The notes: generated by a model not told the origin, from the letters alone. A stretch of DNA of 64,000 bases from Microcebus murinus (GCF_040939455.1 NC_134109.1:50868001-50932000), one strand, 5' to 3'; shown: positions 11,800 to 24,730, counted from the first letter of the stretch. Made by a program: numbers and translations.

Positions 11800-11847
11800 A
11801 TAAAATGTGATATAAAATGTGATAAAATGCAATAGCATTTTATCACA
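11800..11847. repeat. 12-bp direct repeats running into a perfect 13-bp inverted repeat
   Basis: Two copies of ataaaatgtgat (11800-11811, 11812-11823) run into a hairpin. The left arm 11818-11830 (TGTGATAAAATGC) pairs perfectly with the right arm 11835-11847 around the 4-base loop AATA. The structure is AT-rich and may reflect template switching during replication; there is no T-run to make it a terminator. Confidence 0.9.
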
Positions 11848-12424
11848 AGTGGCCAAAGAATTGTTTTTGTTATAAACTCACTGTATAAATAGAAAAACAA
11901 TGCTGGGCAGAAGAATAATAAAAACAGATGAAAGACTTTCAGTTGGATGACCTTTTAGTGCACAGGCTTGAATAAGGCTGAATCTAGTTATGCTAAATAA
12001 CTAGTGGTACCTGTGAGCACCTGTTCAGTCTACTAAATGCATTCAACCTTTGCTTCTGAATTCTTGAAACTAGCAGGAGATTGGTGATGGGAGGCAGATG
12101 TTACTTGATGCTGATGGGACTGTACAAGCCATTCTAGCAAATCCTCAAGGGTAAAAAAAAAATGCACAACCTTGAAGATGAACTATAAAGATGACAAACA
12201 TTTGCTTAAGGCCTTTTCTCATCATGGCAGAAAAATAGTTTAAAATTTTTGATGAACAGGGGATATGCTATATTTATTTTTTAGTCTTTAGCATGATATG
12301 TGACAACAAAATCAAATTTGGTTCATTCACAATCTTTACCTAATATCTATAAGACTAAAATTACATTAAACTCATTTTTAGTAAAAATTTAGGATTTTGA
12401 CAATTTTATTTAATAGAGCATTCA

Positions 12425-12660
12425 ATAGCTTAGATACTAGAGTTAACGTCCTTGGTCTCAAATCTTGATTCTATCTCTATATCATACCAATTATTAGCTA
12501 CATGAACTTAGGAAAGTTCCTCAACTTCTAGGTTTTCTTGGCTTAAAAATGAGGTTTTATAATAATTCTATTACTAATAGCTTCAAGAATTGAAATGCTT
12601 CATGCAGATCATTACTGTATTGTGCACTGGAAATACTCAATAACTATTACCAATTGTTAA
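12425..12660 (+). mobile_element. MIR SINE
   Basis: Sense MIR with 'cttggtctcaaatcttgatt', 'attagctacatgaacttagg', 'aaagttcctcaacttctagg' and 'gtgcactggaaatactcaat' in consensus order. Confidence 0.75.
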
Positions 12661-12939
12661 GATTACCATATGAATAAAAATGTGAATTATTGTGGCTTTA
12701 TAGGCATAGATTATTGAATTAAAATAATGAAACAGAAAAATCCAGATCCAAAAAGTACAGACTTTGAGTCACCTTTAAAGAAGGAAAAAAAAAAGAAGAA
12801 AATAACTGGTCTTGCTATTCTTATATTTCTAATATCTTAAATATTTAAAATTCACTTTTAAAATCATATAGAAATTATCACCTCTTCCTATCACTTTTAA
12901 GAATATTTAATAACTGTTTTGATTAAATTCTTTAATATG

Positions 12940-13110
12940 TATAGTCCTTTATACTTTTGCAAAGCAATTCTCAAAATAATCATTTGAAATAAGAATTTTG
13001 ATTGCCATTATTTATAGACAAAATCTCTCAATACAACATGGTGAATCGTGAACACAAAATCATTTCTTTTGATTTCAAATCCAATGTCTCTACACTAGAG
13101 CTACTACACT
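12940..13110 (-). mobile_element. Degraded MIR SINE
   Basis: 'tacttttgcaaagcaattct', 'tgccattatttatagacaaa', 'tgatttcaaatccaatgtct' follow the MIR core in reverse complement. Divergence is high. Confidence 0.5.
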
Positions 13111-13984
13111 AGAGTTCACTACAATGAACTGATGCAATTACTAACCTCTAATTCATCTAAAAGGCAATCCAAAAACATTTAAATTTTTAAAAAAGTAAAA
13201 ACAGTAATCCATTAATTATGTAAATGTTGAATATATCCCCTAAGTAATGAAGAATTTCCTGATATTTATAGCTGTAACAGTCATTCGATCTTTTGCCTTC
13301 CATGAGGTAATGACATCAGCAAACTCTGACCAAGCTCACTGATTCAGCCTCTTGTTGATTACAGCATCTGACCAATTTCCTTATGTAATTCAATCTGGTT
13401 TCTTGCTCTACAAATTATAATAGGTGTTTACTTAAAGGCACCATGCTATGCTAACAACAGGGTTAATCACACAGTAATTCTTTAATAAATATCTCATTAA
13501 TGAATAAATAAGTAAATGCAGGAAATAATGAAAGCATTCTAATTCCTAATATCTACTTGGAAATGTCTGAGTTTGGAAGCTGTTATTTATACTGCATTGA
13601 TCTTAGTAAATGAAGAGTAGTAATTGTGATATAATGATATTATATGAAAGAAGCATTTATGAGTAAAAAGAAGAATGATAAATATAATTATAACTCACTT
13701 TATAACATAATAAAGTATAAACTACTACAAGTCTACAAGTATAAAATAATTTTATAAAAATGAGTATATAGTCGTATGAAATAAGTAAACATAAAATAAG
13801 TACTAACAATAATTCTTAAAAATTTAATAACTGGTATTTATTTTGCTTACTTATCTAGTTAGCTAGCTATCAGGCTAGGAATAACTTTACTATGGCTCAC
13901 CATTACCTGAAGGAAATACCTGAACTTCACTGTATGACATTTAAGACTCTCTTTAGTCACTCTCCTGCCCTAGTTAAAAGCTAA
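13111..13984. other. AT-rich sequence, no gene or recognised repeat
   Basis: Includes a very AT-rich part at 13600-13850 with short tandem 'taagta'-like words. No coding frame. Confidence 0.5.
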
Positions 13985-14350
13985 ACTGAGGAACAATAAA
14001 ATTTTAAAGAATTTATTTGAGCAAATAGCAATTCATGAATCAGGCAGCTCCAAACTGGAAGTGGTTTGGCAGCTCTGCTGAGGGAACACAAGAGGAAGGG
14101 TTTTATAGGGCAAACACATATCTAAAACAAAGAAAATATTTGATTATAGTTGTCTTATTTGGTCTACCTTGCTGGAATATCCCTAGTCCTATTAATATAA
14201 CCATAAGTTAGTTGGCAGCTTCTGATTAGTTAGCCTTAAGTTTTATTTTTCTCTAATGAAAGCATTTACAAGAATTAGCCCAAGTTAAGTTTTCTTTATG
14301 TTTGCAAACTAAGTAAGGTTAAGATCACTTATGAGGCCTAGCTGGCTTTG
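13985..14350 (-). mobile_element. Unclassified LTR-like repeat
   Basis: Contains 'aatttatttgagcaaatagc', 'aattcatgaatcaggcagct', 'ctctgctgagggaacacaag' and 'gaagggttttatagggcaaa'. On the minus strand the first phrase supplies an AATAAA signal in the right place for an LTR R region. It resembles in style the older repeat at 42996-44290. Family not named. Confidence 0.5.
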
Positions 14351-17089
14351 TTCAGGCATTCTTCAGGCCTGGTCTCCACATTAATTGACTTTAACATCTT
14401 CAATGGTCATAAATTAACCATACCAAACCACAAGTTCCTCCAAGGCATGCACTTTTCATTCCTCATGCTCTGCTTCTGCTGTCTTCTTCTATCATTAATA
14501 TACCTCCAACATTACCTCCCTGGAAGATCACTATGTATCCTTCAGATCCAGATCATAAGGTACTAGTTTTATTAAATCTTACAGAGTGCAGATCTAATTG
14601 CATATTCATCTGAGCTCCTAGTAGCTCATGATTCATTAAGTCAATGAGTTTAATTTGTTGAATTACTGTTTAGACAAGTTACCTTGGCTGCACTGAGATC
14701 CTTCAAATGTGATTGAGGGGCAACAAGTATTATATTTACCCTTTTGCTTATTATGAAGTTTGTGTTTTGCCAAATGGAGTAGCTAGACAAACCTGATTAG
14801 GACAATAAAGGAGATCCATAGAGTCTCTATAAAAGGGAAAAAGTGGAGAAATGAGGCAGTCAGGACAACTAAAACACTGGAGGGAATATGTATACCTACT
14901 AAGGAAATTTATTAAGTTTCTGGTATGTATTGCCAATGTGACTTCATTTCCCTACTAAATCTTTAGTAAATTATTTCTTACTATTGCCTTGCAATGTCGA
15001 TGGGCTTGGAAGAGCAGTGTAACAAAGTACTGAATGTTTCTGAAATGGTTAAAAAAACAAGTGAAAGATAGCCGTCAATGAGAGCTCTGCCATCGGTTAT
15101 CTCCATTGCTAGCCTTTGAGATCCTCCAGGTGGGAAAATGTCATTATAGATGATGCCCACCAAAGAGTCTAAATAGGTTCTGGGCATTATAAGTTCCTAC
15201 ATGTCTTTAACCTTTCAAGCTATGAAATCCTGTCTTCTATTAACATCGTGAGCTCAAGTTATAAATGCAGTCATATTATCCCTTTAAAAGGAAAAGAGAT
15301 TCTGACAGTAATGATGTACCTAAACCTAATGACAAATATGTGTGAACAGAAACAGCCATGATTATGTAGATATATAAGAAAACATTAGCCTATTGCCTAT
15401 TCATTTTTTAAAGCTTTCCAAAAGTTTAGGATTTTAGAATGATTTTCTAAATACAGATTTTAGAGCCACAATATATCAAAAAAACATTTATGTTCAAAGA
15501 ATTCCCCACTATGCAATGACTTTCCAACATTCCCTAATTAAATGAATTAGATATTTTCTATGCCAGCCAAAGATAGGAATAATGAAGCTAAAGTAAAATT
15601 TAGGCACTCAGAAATGTCAAATATGGGAAAAGGGAATATTAAAAACATAGTATCAGAGCAAAAGAGAATTAGAAAAATAAATTTAAACACACAGAAATAA
15701 ATGCATTACATAGTTTTGTAAATTACTGGTGACATTTTTCAAAATTAGGTCTAAAAATAGAGATTCCTAACAGTTTTTTACAGAATCCATTGGCCATTGC
15801 AATTAAAAACATTAGCACCTTGTGCACACTAAATTGCAAGTTGGCCAATTTGTCAATACATACACCACCCTCAATAACGTGAATAAACTTGCTATATTGT
15901 GTTTATTTCCCCACAGTTTCTATATAAAGACCATGAAATTAGGATTAGGTAATGTTATAATATCATGGGAAGAAAATTGAAAAATGTGACCAATGACGTG
16001 GTACTCTATTTGGTATGGTGAAGCCTACACAACTCTTAAGCAATGTCTCACACATTGTTCGACTATTTTGATTGATTTCACTATTCACTAGCATTATCAA
16101 TTGTGCTAATCATTTGCATTGAACTTAAAACTGATGCTATACTTTTCTCTAATGATCAAAAAGAATTTTGAAACCACTCATTCTCAAGTTCTGCAAGACA
16201 TTCTGTATCCTGAAAAACTAAAAGAAAACTGGGAAGGGGGAGCATAAAAGTCATACATAGACTTTTAAGGTTTCAATAGTCTCTGCTTGAATATGCTAGG
16301 ATTGCTATGCCTACTCCCAACTGTGATGCTTTCTCTAATTTAAAGTTTTAAGGAGATTACATAAGTGAATGAAACTTTCACGTTTTAAGTTATTAGGTGC
16401 AGGAATTGTATTTTTTGTCTTCACTCAGCTGGGTCCTTTTATATTAGGATCCTATTAACTGGCTTTGGGATGGTGAGAACATAGGTTGGCCAGTTCAATT
16501 ACTACATTTTGTCTGTCATTTTCCTCTCATACACTTAATGTCTGCTTTGTAAAAGATGAAAGACACTTAGTAAAACTCCTCTTAAAAATGAACACAAATA
16601 AGTTCACATAGTCATAAATTAATGACAGGAAATCTTTGATTTCTACCTGCTTGTATCCTTTTGTCTGATTGCTCCATTAGTCTCTCTCCTCTGAAGCTTC
16701 AAATAAAGAAAATCCAATGCTACCTTTAAGTATATTAGAATGGATAAATGAACTGAATGGGGAGAAGCATTCTTAGTTATTAATTGTCCTAAGGGGTTCA
16801 ATCTGGGAAATATGAATAATATGGTAAACAAAAGAATGTGCACATCATGCTTAGAAGCAAAGTAAGAAGTGAGAAAATCAGCATACAAGAGGAAAATACA
16901 GGATGCATACTGCTAAGCATCACTTAGTAAATGTTGTCTGCTTTCTTCATTATAATATTGCTATCACAATGATAACCATACTGGTACAAAGCTTTATGTT
17001 TAAGTGGGTAAACTCTGGGAATCTTGACTTATTTACAGAGCTAATATTAAGATGTGAAATTTTCATATTTAGATTGTTTATTCTTCAAA
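14351..17089. other. Repeat-poor stretch, no gene seen
   Basis: About 2.7 kb without a transposable element I can name. Minus-strand frames at 14981-15187 (68 codons) and 16643-16888 (81 codons) have no recognisable domain and no supporting splice or promoter context. Confidence 0.5.
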
Positions 17090-17741
17090 CTATTTTTTTA
17101 AATTTCAGATTACCGGGGTACACATGCTTTGGTTACATAATTTTCTTTTGTACAGTTTGAGTTAAAGTTGTAAGTGTGCCCTTCATCCAGTTAGTGTGTT
17201 TTGCACCCCTTAGGTGTGAATTTACCAATTCTCTCCTTACCCCTCCCACCTACATGATTTCCCTTGAGTTTTACTTCCATATGTACACGTAAGTGTTTAT
17301 CGATTAGCTCTTAGTATTGAGTATAGTGGTGTTTTTCTGTTCTTGTGATACTTCACTAAGAAGAAGGACCCTCCAGTTCCATCCAGGTTGTTACAAAAGA
17401 TACTAGATCACCATTTTTATGGCATAGTAGTGCTCCATGATAGACATATACCATATTTAATTAATCCATTCATGTACTTAAGGGCATTTGGATAGATTCA
17501 ACATCTTTTCAATTGTGAATTGTGCCACTGTAAATATTTGAGTGTAAGTATCTTTTTTTTATAAAAATGTCTTTTTTTTCCTTTGGGTAAATACCTCATA
17601 GCGGAGTTGCTGGATCAAATGGTAGGTCTACTTTTAGTTCTTTGATATATCTCTATACTACTTTCCGTAGAAGTTGTACTAATCTGGAGTCCCACCAATA
17701 GTGTGTAAGTGGACGTCTCTCTGCATCCTCACCAGCATCTG
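17090..17741 (-). mobile_element. L1 3' UTR and ORF2 end, antisense (3' part of a 5'-inverted L1)
   Basis: Reverse complement of L1 tail: 'agattaccggggtacacatg', 'gataggtgg'-region variants, 'ctccagttccatccaggttg', 'cataccatatttaattaatc'-type text, 'ggatcaaatggtaggtctac', 'cctcaccagcatctg'. It ends at about 17741 in the ORF2 segment that normally follows the point reached by the sense segment at 18490. Confidence 0.85.
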
Positions 17742-18490
17742 TTTAACTATACTTCAAGGCTGAAGTAACCAAAACAGCATGGTATTAACACAAAAACAGA
17801 CATGAATCTATGGATCAGAACAGAGAGCACAGATATGAATCCATCTTCATATTGCCATCTGATCTTTGACAAAGCAGATAAAACCCCAGATACACTGGGG
17901 TAAAGAACCCCTATTCAATAAATGGTGCTGGGAAAATTGGGTAGTCACATGTAGGAGACTGAAACAGGATCAATACCTGTCACCTCTCACAAAAATCAAC
18001 TCAGGATGGATAAAGACTTAAACCTAAGGCATGAAACCATAAGAATTCTAGAAGAAAATGTTGGAAAGACTCTTATAGACATCAGCCTAGGCAAAGAATT
18101 TATCAAGAAGACCCCAAAGGCATCCATAGTAACAACAAAAATAAACAAATGGGACCTTATCAAATTAAAAAGTTTCTGCACAGCCAAAGATACTATCGAT
18201 AGAGCAAATGGACAACTTACAGAATGAGAGAAAATATTTGCATGCTATTTATCCAATAAAGGGCTAATAACCAGAATCTACAAAGAACTTAAGCAAATCG
18301 GCAAGAAAAAAATTAAACAACACACTATAAAGTAGGAAAGGGACATGAACAGAAAGTTTTCAAAAGAAGATAGACTAATGGTCAACAAACACATGAAAAA
18401 TTGCTCAATGTCTCTAATCAAAGAAATGCAAATCAAAACCACAATGAGATATCACCTAACTCCAGTGAGAATGGCTTTCTTCAAATTATT
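17742..18490 (+). mobile_element. L1 ORF2 segment, inverted 5' part of the same insertion
   Basis: Sense ORF2 text: 'caataaatggtgctgggaaa', 'cctctcacaaaaatcaactc', 'ttctagaagaaaatgttgga', 'aaagtttctgcacagccaaa', 'gaaatgcaaatcaaaaccac', ending 'ccagtgagaatggctttctt'. The antisense neighbour starts almost exactly where this stops in L1 coordinates, so the pair forms one minus-strand L1 with a 5' inversion (twin priming). Open segments of 73 and 81 codons are ORF2 remnants. Confidence 0.85.
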
Positions 18491-18684
18491 CAATCATTTG
18501 AATTATATTTATTTTTGTAATTTAAAGTCAAAAGAGAATTTGTTATTCATGTCTGCGTGTATGTCTCTGATTATGTGGCAAAACTTTTAAAGTAGTCTTA
18601 GATGCAATTTGCTAAAGAATATAAAGTGAGAACTGCACATTTACACAGCTAGAAGTCATATATTTCTCTTCCTATCAGAGAGAT

Positions 18685-18920
18685 GCTATGGTGACACAGT
18701 ATATTCTTATGGCTCAAGAATACACTCCTTGGGCCCAGATCTCAGCTCTGTCACTTACTTGCTCTGTCATCTTCAGCAAATTACTTGTTTTCTGTGCATC
18801 AGTTTTCTCTGCAAAATAAGAGTATTAGTTGCTACCTAATAGGATTTTGTGTAAAATAAATGATTGAATATAGAGAAAGTAATTAGAACAGCAAATAGGC
18901 TATAGTAAAAATCCTTTACC
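18685..18920 (+). mobile_element. MIR SINE
   Basis: Good sense MIR: 'ctccttgggcccagatctca', 'gctctgtcacttacttgctc', 'tcagcaaattacttgttttc', 'gcatcagttttctctgcaaa', 'taataggattttgtgtaaaa'. Confidence 0.8.
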
Positions 18921-21900
18921 AGGATTTATATAAAATATCGCAATGAGACATAGCACTGTCACTTGTGTGCTGGTTAATGTTGTGAGATATTATCAAATTT
19001 CTACTAGGTAATCTTGGGTTCAATCTATCCAGAGTCTGAAGGGATAGGCATTTTTGCAGAATATAAAAATACTAAAGATTATTTGTACTAAAGGGTTGCT
19101 ATACTGAGTTTGTACAGATATTACCATGATTATAAAGATAAATTAGTTATTGTAGAGACCATGAGATATTGCTTTTCCTGCTATCTCTGAGCCTTTCTGG
19201 TCTTCTAAATGTGCAATAAATCAGAGAGTTAATGCAAGCTGATAGCTCAATGTCTTACATATGAAAAAAAAAACTAAAGGTATCTAATTCCTGTTTGCTA
19301 TTTCCCTTATCTCTCCCTTTAGAAATTCATTAATAGATGAAAAAATGACAAGGTGATAACCACAAGGATAGAACTTGCCTGATACAGAGAATCTTTTTGG
19401 AGTAACTCCCATTGTAATTGTCATTTTCAGTAAGCTAGTTTCTCTCCCTTGCCCACTCTCTCACCATCATAGCCCAATACTACAGAGCAAAGCAAATAGG
19501 AAAACAGAAGCATATAATTTAGGATCTACCAGGCATGAAGAGGAAACAGAAAGTGAGGTAACCCCCTCACATTTCTACCCTTTGGCTTTTGGAAAGAATA
19601 ATAGAAACGGTGAGAAATTGAGGAAAGATACCAATGTCGCTTTCTTTTTATTCATAGTTCAAACCTGATGTTCATTGTGAGGAGGAAGAGACAAACTGTA
19701 GAAATGTCCAGATAGGAGTAGGGGAGCATAGGAGCTAGGGATGTGCTGCCCTGGGTGTGGCTTGGGAAAGTGTAGAAGCTTGTAAGTTACACCCCTGAGT
19801 CACCTCACCACCATGTCCATTTTAACATGGGAGTAAAGGCAGTTCTCACATGTGCCACAGAGAACATGCAGAAGGTGCCAATAGTGAAACAGAAGCCTAC
19901 AGTTGGGAAGAAAAGGGGCCAAGGGCAGAGGCTCAGCATCTGAAGGCAAGGTACAAGTGGAGCAGACCAGACCAGCCCTCAAAAAAAGACTGAATAACAT
20001 TAAGGGTGCCCAATCCCAAAGAGACTAAGATACTTTTAAATTTCAGTTGCAAGTATATTATTACATACCCCCCACACAACACTGTCCCCAGTCCAGCTAA
20101 TTAGAGGTTCCTGTTAATAATTAAATCAGTTATAGAAAATAGAGTAGCTACATTTTCTTTGATATTACTTTTCATAAAAAATTTGACCCCGTTACACTTC
20201 CTATGAAAAGCAATTGCACTGAATGAACTACATGAAATTTGGTTCTATCTACACTATCAAAAGGCCAAATATGTTCTCACTGAAGAGTCTAAATAGATAA
20301 ATGTCTTTTCTTAGGTCAAAGAAATAAAAGGAATAAGACAAAAAGAGTGGCATACATTCTAATGAATGAAGAATTGGGGTTATTTTGGTTTTTTGTTTGT
20401 TTGGGGTGGGGGATGGTTTGGGGAATTTTTTGGTTTGTTTGGACTTGGGGAGGAATGGTTGAAGATCCAGTCATAGCTTTTGGTTTTTATGCACCTAAAG
20501 TGTAGAAGAAGCAAGCACTTTTCAGTGAAGCAAAAAGGACACATGGCAGCCCAGAAGTGATTAGTGTGGTTTCCTAGGGTTATAATTTGCATCCAATTTG
20601 TAAGCAGTAGAAACCTAGAGACAAGAGTGAACATTTCCTTCGCACTACTTAACATCTTAGTTTTCTCTGAGAAAAGTCTACAAACCCCCCAAAAGGCCTT
20701 TTTAACTCCCTTTATTGGATATTGCTTAAACAATTGTATTTCTAGGAAAAATAGAAATCATTACATTTTGAATTAATTATATCTTTTGATGCTTATCCAA
20801 GTTAAAGGTATGTAATAATCCATGAGGAAAAAGGAGGGAAAAGGGTATTAAGTATCCTAGCATGAATATACAAATTTCACATCATCTTGAATAACCATAA
20901 AATATGACTAAACTTTTTAAGAAATAAAAACAAAGATAAAGCTTTTGTTGGTAACTATTTTTCTTATTAAACAAAAATATGTTTTCTAAAATGTCATGTG
21001 TAATATATAAAACCAGGAAGCCCAGGGTCTAATTATCTTTAATTATACCTCAGAATTGTATCATGGAATGCATTCAGGTTTAACTGAAAAATGTTGACGC
21101 AACTTTAACAAAAATTTAATATACTTACACTTTGCGATTTCAAAGGCAAGATATTAGTTGTTTAATGTATGAGTTAAGAGAATAAGCATTTTCCAGTGTT
21201 TATCTAAGACAGGAGAGAAACATGGTAACAGGCAGATATAAAATTCTGGTTCTTAGAGCTAAGTTTCAGGAAGAGTGCACCAGGCCTTTCTGGGATATAG
21301 ATTTCAGGCACATCTTTACATGGCGCTCAGTTCCGGGCTTCTCAGAGGGACTAGCACAGATCCAGAAGGCCAGAGAGAAATTCTAGAACAGGTTCTCAGT
21401 ATCCATGGCTGCCATCCCTCCATCAGAATTTGAGCAATATACTGCATCTTCAGACTCCTCATTCTTGAAATCTTACCTCAATCTATAGGCTCACTGTTCT
21501 TTCTCTTTCCAACACACACAATGGAAGTGTGAGTTATTGGAATAAAAATAAAGATATGATAAATGAGACATCACGATTCATACCCATCGTTCATCTCTTC
21601 CTTGAGTATTTATCTATATAGGAATTTTAAGGAGTACCATTAAAGAAGAGAAAGGCCAAATGCATAATTAACATAAGTCATCAACTTAGAATTTTATGGA
21701 TGTAACAGGGGAAGAATTAATACTATATTTGCCCTTACCATGAGATAACCCTTATTTTAAAATCCCCTATTCTTTTCCTTTCTTGTAACTTTGATCTTAC
21801 TCTTGACTTTTATTGACAGAGGAACCTATCCCAGTTGTTCATGGATAGTATTGTGATTAGAAACAATTGAGTATCTAAAAACTAGTTAGTAGTAGTAGAG

Positions 21901-22564
21901 AAATAATTAGGTTTAGAGATTCTTATGAGATGTGAAGCTCTAAGAATTAATTCTTCTTACTTATTTGTATTCTTCTGCATCAAATCCATTCCTCCAACAT
22001 TTATTTTTCATTTCTCTCTAGGAAAATGTTACAAGGATTGTCCAAGCCTTTCCCGAGTGTCAAAGTAGAAGCTTCTTAAAGGTTTTGTGTATTGCCTAGC
22101 AAAATTTTCAAGCATTCAGGAATACAGCATTAATATAAACTGATTTGTTCTTCTATTTAATGTGGAATATAAGATCTCAGAATTTATATTCCTGAGATTT
22201 AAAAGAAAGAGTAAGCCAAATGGCTATACTAAGTAGAATCCCTTGCAAATTATGACAGTGCTGGTCTATACAAGAAACTTGTGACAAAACAAATTAAGCA
22301 GCTCATTAAAATTTTAATTAGCTTAATCATATTTGAAGATATTCTAATATAATTATATTTTTTAAATTTTAAAATGTCTACATTCAAATATAAGAATAGA
22401 TTTTTAATCATGTGTATTATAAGAAAAATGTACTAAGATATTTTTATTTTCTTAAACTATAGAAAATAGGTTTCCCAATATTCATTAAGAGTACTAGATA
22501 TGAAATTTCCCTCTTAAACACATATCACTAAAATGAAGAAAAAGGTAGGTTAATTAACTCTTAT
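18921..22564. other. Repeat-poor stretch of 3.6 kb, no gene seen
   Basis: The longest run without a confident repeat. It has moderately complex segments (19370-20010, 21200-21540) mixed with AT-rich DNA, and a G/T-rich tract at 20379-20455. Frames at 19375-19668 (+, 97 codons), 19800-20000 (-) and 20380-20733 (-, 117 codons) show no domain, and the last is driven by the G/T tract. Likely unique sequence. Confidence 0.5.
20379..20455. repeat. G/T-rich (C/A on the other strand) low-complexity tract
   Basis: A strand-asymmetric run of T and G with 'ttggggtgggggatggtttgggg'-like composition, almost free of C. Confidence 0.8.
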
Positions 22565-23185
22565 CTAAATGGAATATGAAGTGTTGTAAACACTTAGGAA
22601 AATTCTCATCGACTGCTAAAGGTGAACATATGTAAACTATGATCAGAAAATTCTGCTTTCAGATATATGTCTAGTAGAATTGTGTACATATGCTTACAGA
22701 GCCATGAACAAAAATTGCTTAGAGCAGCAGTATTTGTAATAGTCTCAAATGCAAAACAATTCAATTTTTATTTATAGTAGGAAAGATAAAACATTTGATG
22801 TATTCATGCAATAAAATACTGTACAGCAATAAGAACAAATGAACTAGAATTAAATGCAACAACATGGATAATCCTCACAAACAACACTGAATGGAAGAAG
22901 CCTGACTAAAAGAAGAGTGTATGACTTCATTTATACAAAATTTAGAGGCAGGCCAAACTAATTCATAGCTTTAGAAGTCAAGATATAGGGCAGAAAGGGA
23001 GTTAATGAGGGGAGTAACTGTAGAGAGAGAGGAGGGTACTTCCTGTTGTGGTAATATTCTGTTTCTTCCTTATCTGGGTACTGGTTACACAGGTGAATGC
23101 ACTTTGTGAATATACTCTGACATGTATACTTATATGTATTTTGGTGGATTTATGTTATATTTAAAGAAAATTTGTATTTAAAAAG
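22565..23185 (+). mobile_element. Old L1 3' end, sense
   Basis: 'agagcagcagtatttgtaat', 'aacaacatggataatcctca', 'taaaagaagagtgtatgact', 'ggtaatattctgtttcttcc' and 'ttacacaggtgaatgcactt' follow an old L1 3' UTR in sense, ending in an A/T-rich tail. Confidence 0.75.
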
Positions 23186-23699
23186 ACTCTCCACATATGC
23201 AGTAACAGTTCCTACAGATCACAGAAAAAAATATCACTTTCAAAGTATTTGGCTTGATAAAATGATAAATTTATTAAATTTGTTGGCCACAGAAAACTTT
23301 GGCATTATCAAATTTGGTATTTACTATCCTCTCCTCTACTAATATATTTATCTTAGCACACACCCAAAATGTACATGATACATACGCAAGAGCATGTGCA
23401 TGCTATAGTCAGTTGCAATCTGACAGATATTCACATCTATTACTTTGAATTTATTCAGTTCATTTGTTCATCACTAAACAAACTTGCCATGCAGCTTATA
23501 TTAATCTAAAATATAGAACTATTTAACAAAGATCTTTTTTGAAGAAAAATATAAATGACAAAATTATATATTCTTACCTTCTGCTACTAGAGATGTTACA
23601 ATTAACAGAATATATTTCCCTTTTCTTAACCCATACCACAGGCAATAAGCAAGTATGATTCCTAAGTTTATATTGGTGTTGGCCTTCATTTACACCCAA
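23186..23699. other. AT-rich sequence, no gene or recognised repeat
   Basis: Nothing supported in about 500 bp. Confidence 0.5.
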
Positions 23700-24010
23700 T
23701 ATATTGAATTAATTCAACATAAATTCAATACACACTATGAAGACGTTACCATGTGGCAGGCACTGAAGTAGATTCCAGATATACAGTTTAACTAAGAAAT
23801 GATGCCCTCCCAATGAACTTTCATTCCATTAGGGGCAAGATACAAGTAAATCAACAACTATGGTAAAGTATAAGAGATATGGAAGAAATATGCACAGCAT
23901 TCTTGGTGTGCCAATGAAAGCACAAAGGGAAACAGGACTCATGTTTCAGACGGTCTTCACAAGACAGGTTATCTTTGGGCAGGGTTTTAGCAAATGTGTG
24001 TGTGAAGGGG
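23700..24010 (-). mobile_element. L2 LINE 3' region, antisense
   Basis: 'accatgtggcaggcactgaa', 'gattccagatatacagttta', 'caatgaactttcattccatt', 'aggggcaagatacaagtaaa' follow the reverse complement of the L2 3' end. The opposite-strand 60-71 codon frames here are repeat-derived. Confidence 0.6.
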
Positions 24011-24279
24011 TAAGGAGAGTGAGTAATCAACAAAAGGAGAGGAGGAGGATTTCAGCCAGTAATAATAGCATTTGACGAGGCACCAATTTCAGATCTTCCT
24101 GATCCCTGAGGTGATGTTTAAGTATGATTCTCAACTTTTATATATAAGCTTGATACTTAAATTGCAAGATGACTATAAGTAGTTCCTCAAAACAGGAGAG
24201 TGATTAGTGGTCAACCGGCAAAGATGAGGTTAGAGCAATAGGCAGGAACTACATCACAAAGAATGTGGCAAGATAAAGA

Positions 24280-24405
24280 GTATTTTTATCTTGAAGGTAA
24301 TTTATCCAAGATTACATAACTGATGAAAAGTCAACCAGAATTTAAATCCCAATCTGACCCCCAAACTCATGCTCTTAACTATTATGCTGTATTTCTAAGA
24401 ATTGC
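24280..24405 (-). mobile_element. MIR SINE fragment
   Basis: 'atccaagattacataactga', 'aatttaaatcccaatctgac' and 'catgctcttaactattatgc' match the 5' half of MIR in reverse complement. Confidence 0.7.
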
Positions 24406-24645
24406 ATTTTAGAAATATAGTATCAGTATGGATAGTGCTTGAGAGAGAGTTGGATTAGATTGTAAGAACATGTAGGAAGCTCCATAGTGATTGAGACGGT
24501 GAGATCCTAAGTGGAAAAGGGAAGGAAGAAGAGGGAGAATTCAGAGGACAGAAATTAAAAGCCAATTCACAGATTAAAGAACGTTAATAAAATAGCTCTG
24601 GAAAATACAGAGTTCAAGTCAGGTCTGTAGCATTACCTCATTCTA

Positions 24646-24730
24646 TATTAGGATAAAGAAAACATTTAGGATCATTTAGAAACTTTACCTAATACCCTAT
24701 TAGGATAAAGAAATCATTTAGAATCATGGA
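24646..24730. repeat. Imperfect 52-bp tandem duplication
   Basis: 'tattaggataaagaaa' followed by 'catttaggatcat' at 24646 recurs at 24698 with small changes. The second copy runs into a MIR. Confidence 0.75.

Noticed and set aside
11818..11847. Intrinsic terminator or microRNA hairpin
   Set aside because: The arms are only 13 bp, very AT-rich, with a 4-base loop and no T-run; too short for a microRNA precursor.
14981..15187. 68-codon minus-strand frame as a small gene or pseudogene
   Set aside because: Mixed-complexity residues drew attention, but there is no recognisable family, poly(A) tail or flanking duplication to support a retrocopy.
20380..20733. 117-codon minus-strand frame
   Set aside because: The tail of proline, asparagine and lysine codons is produced by the G/T-rich tract; no family features.
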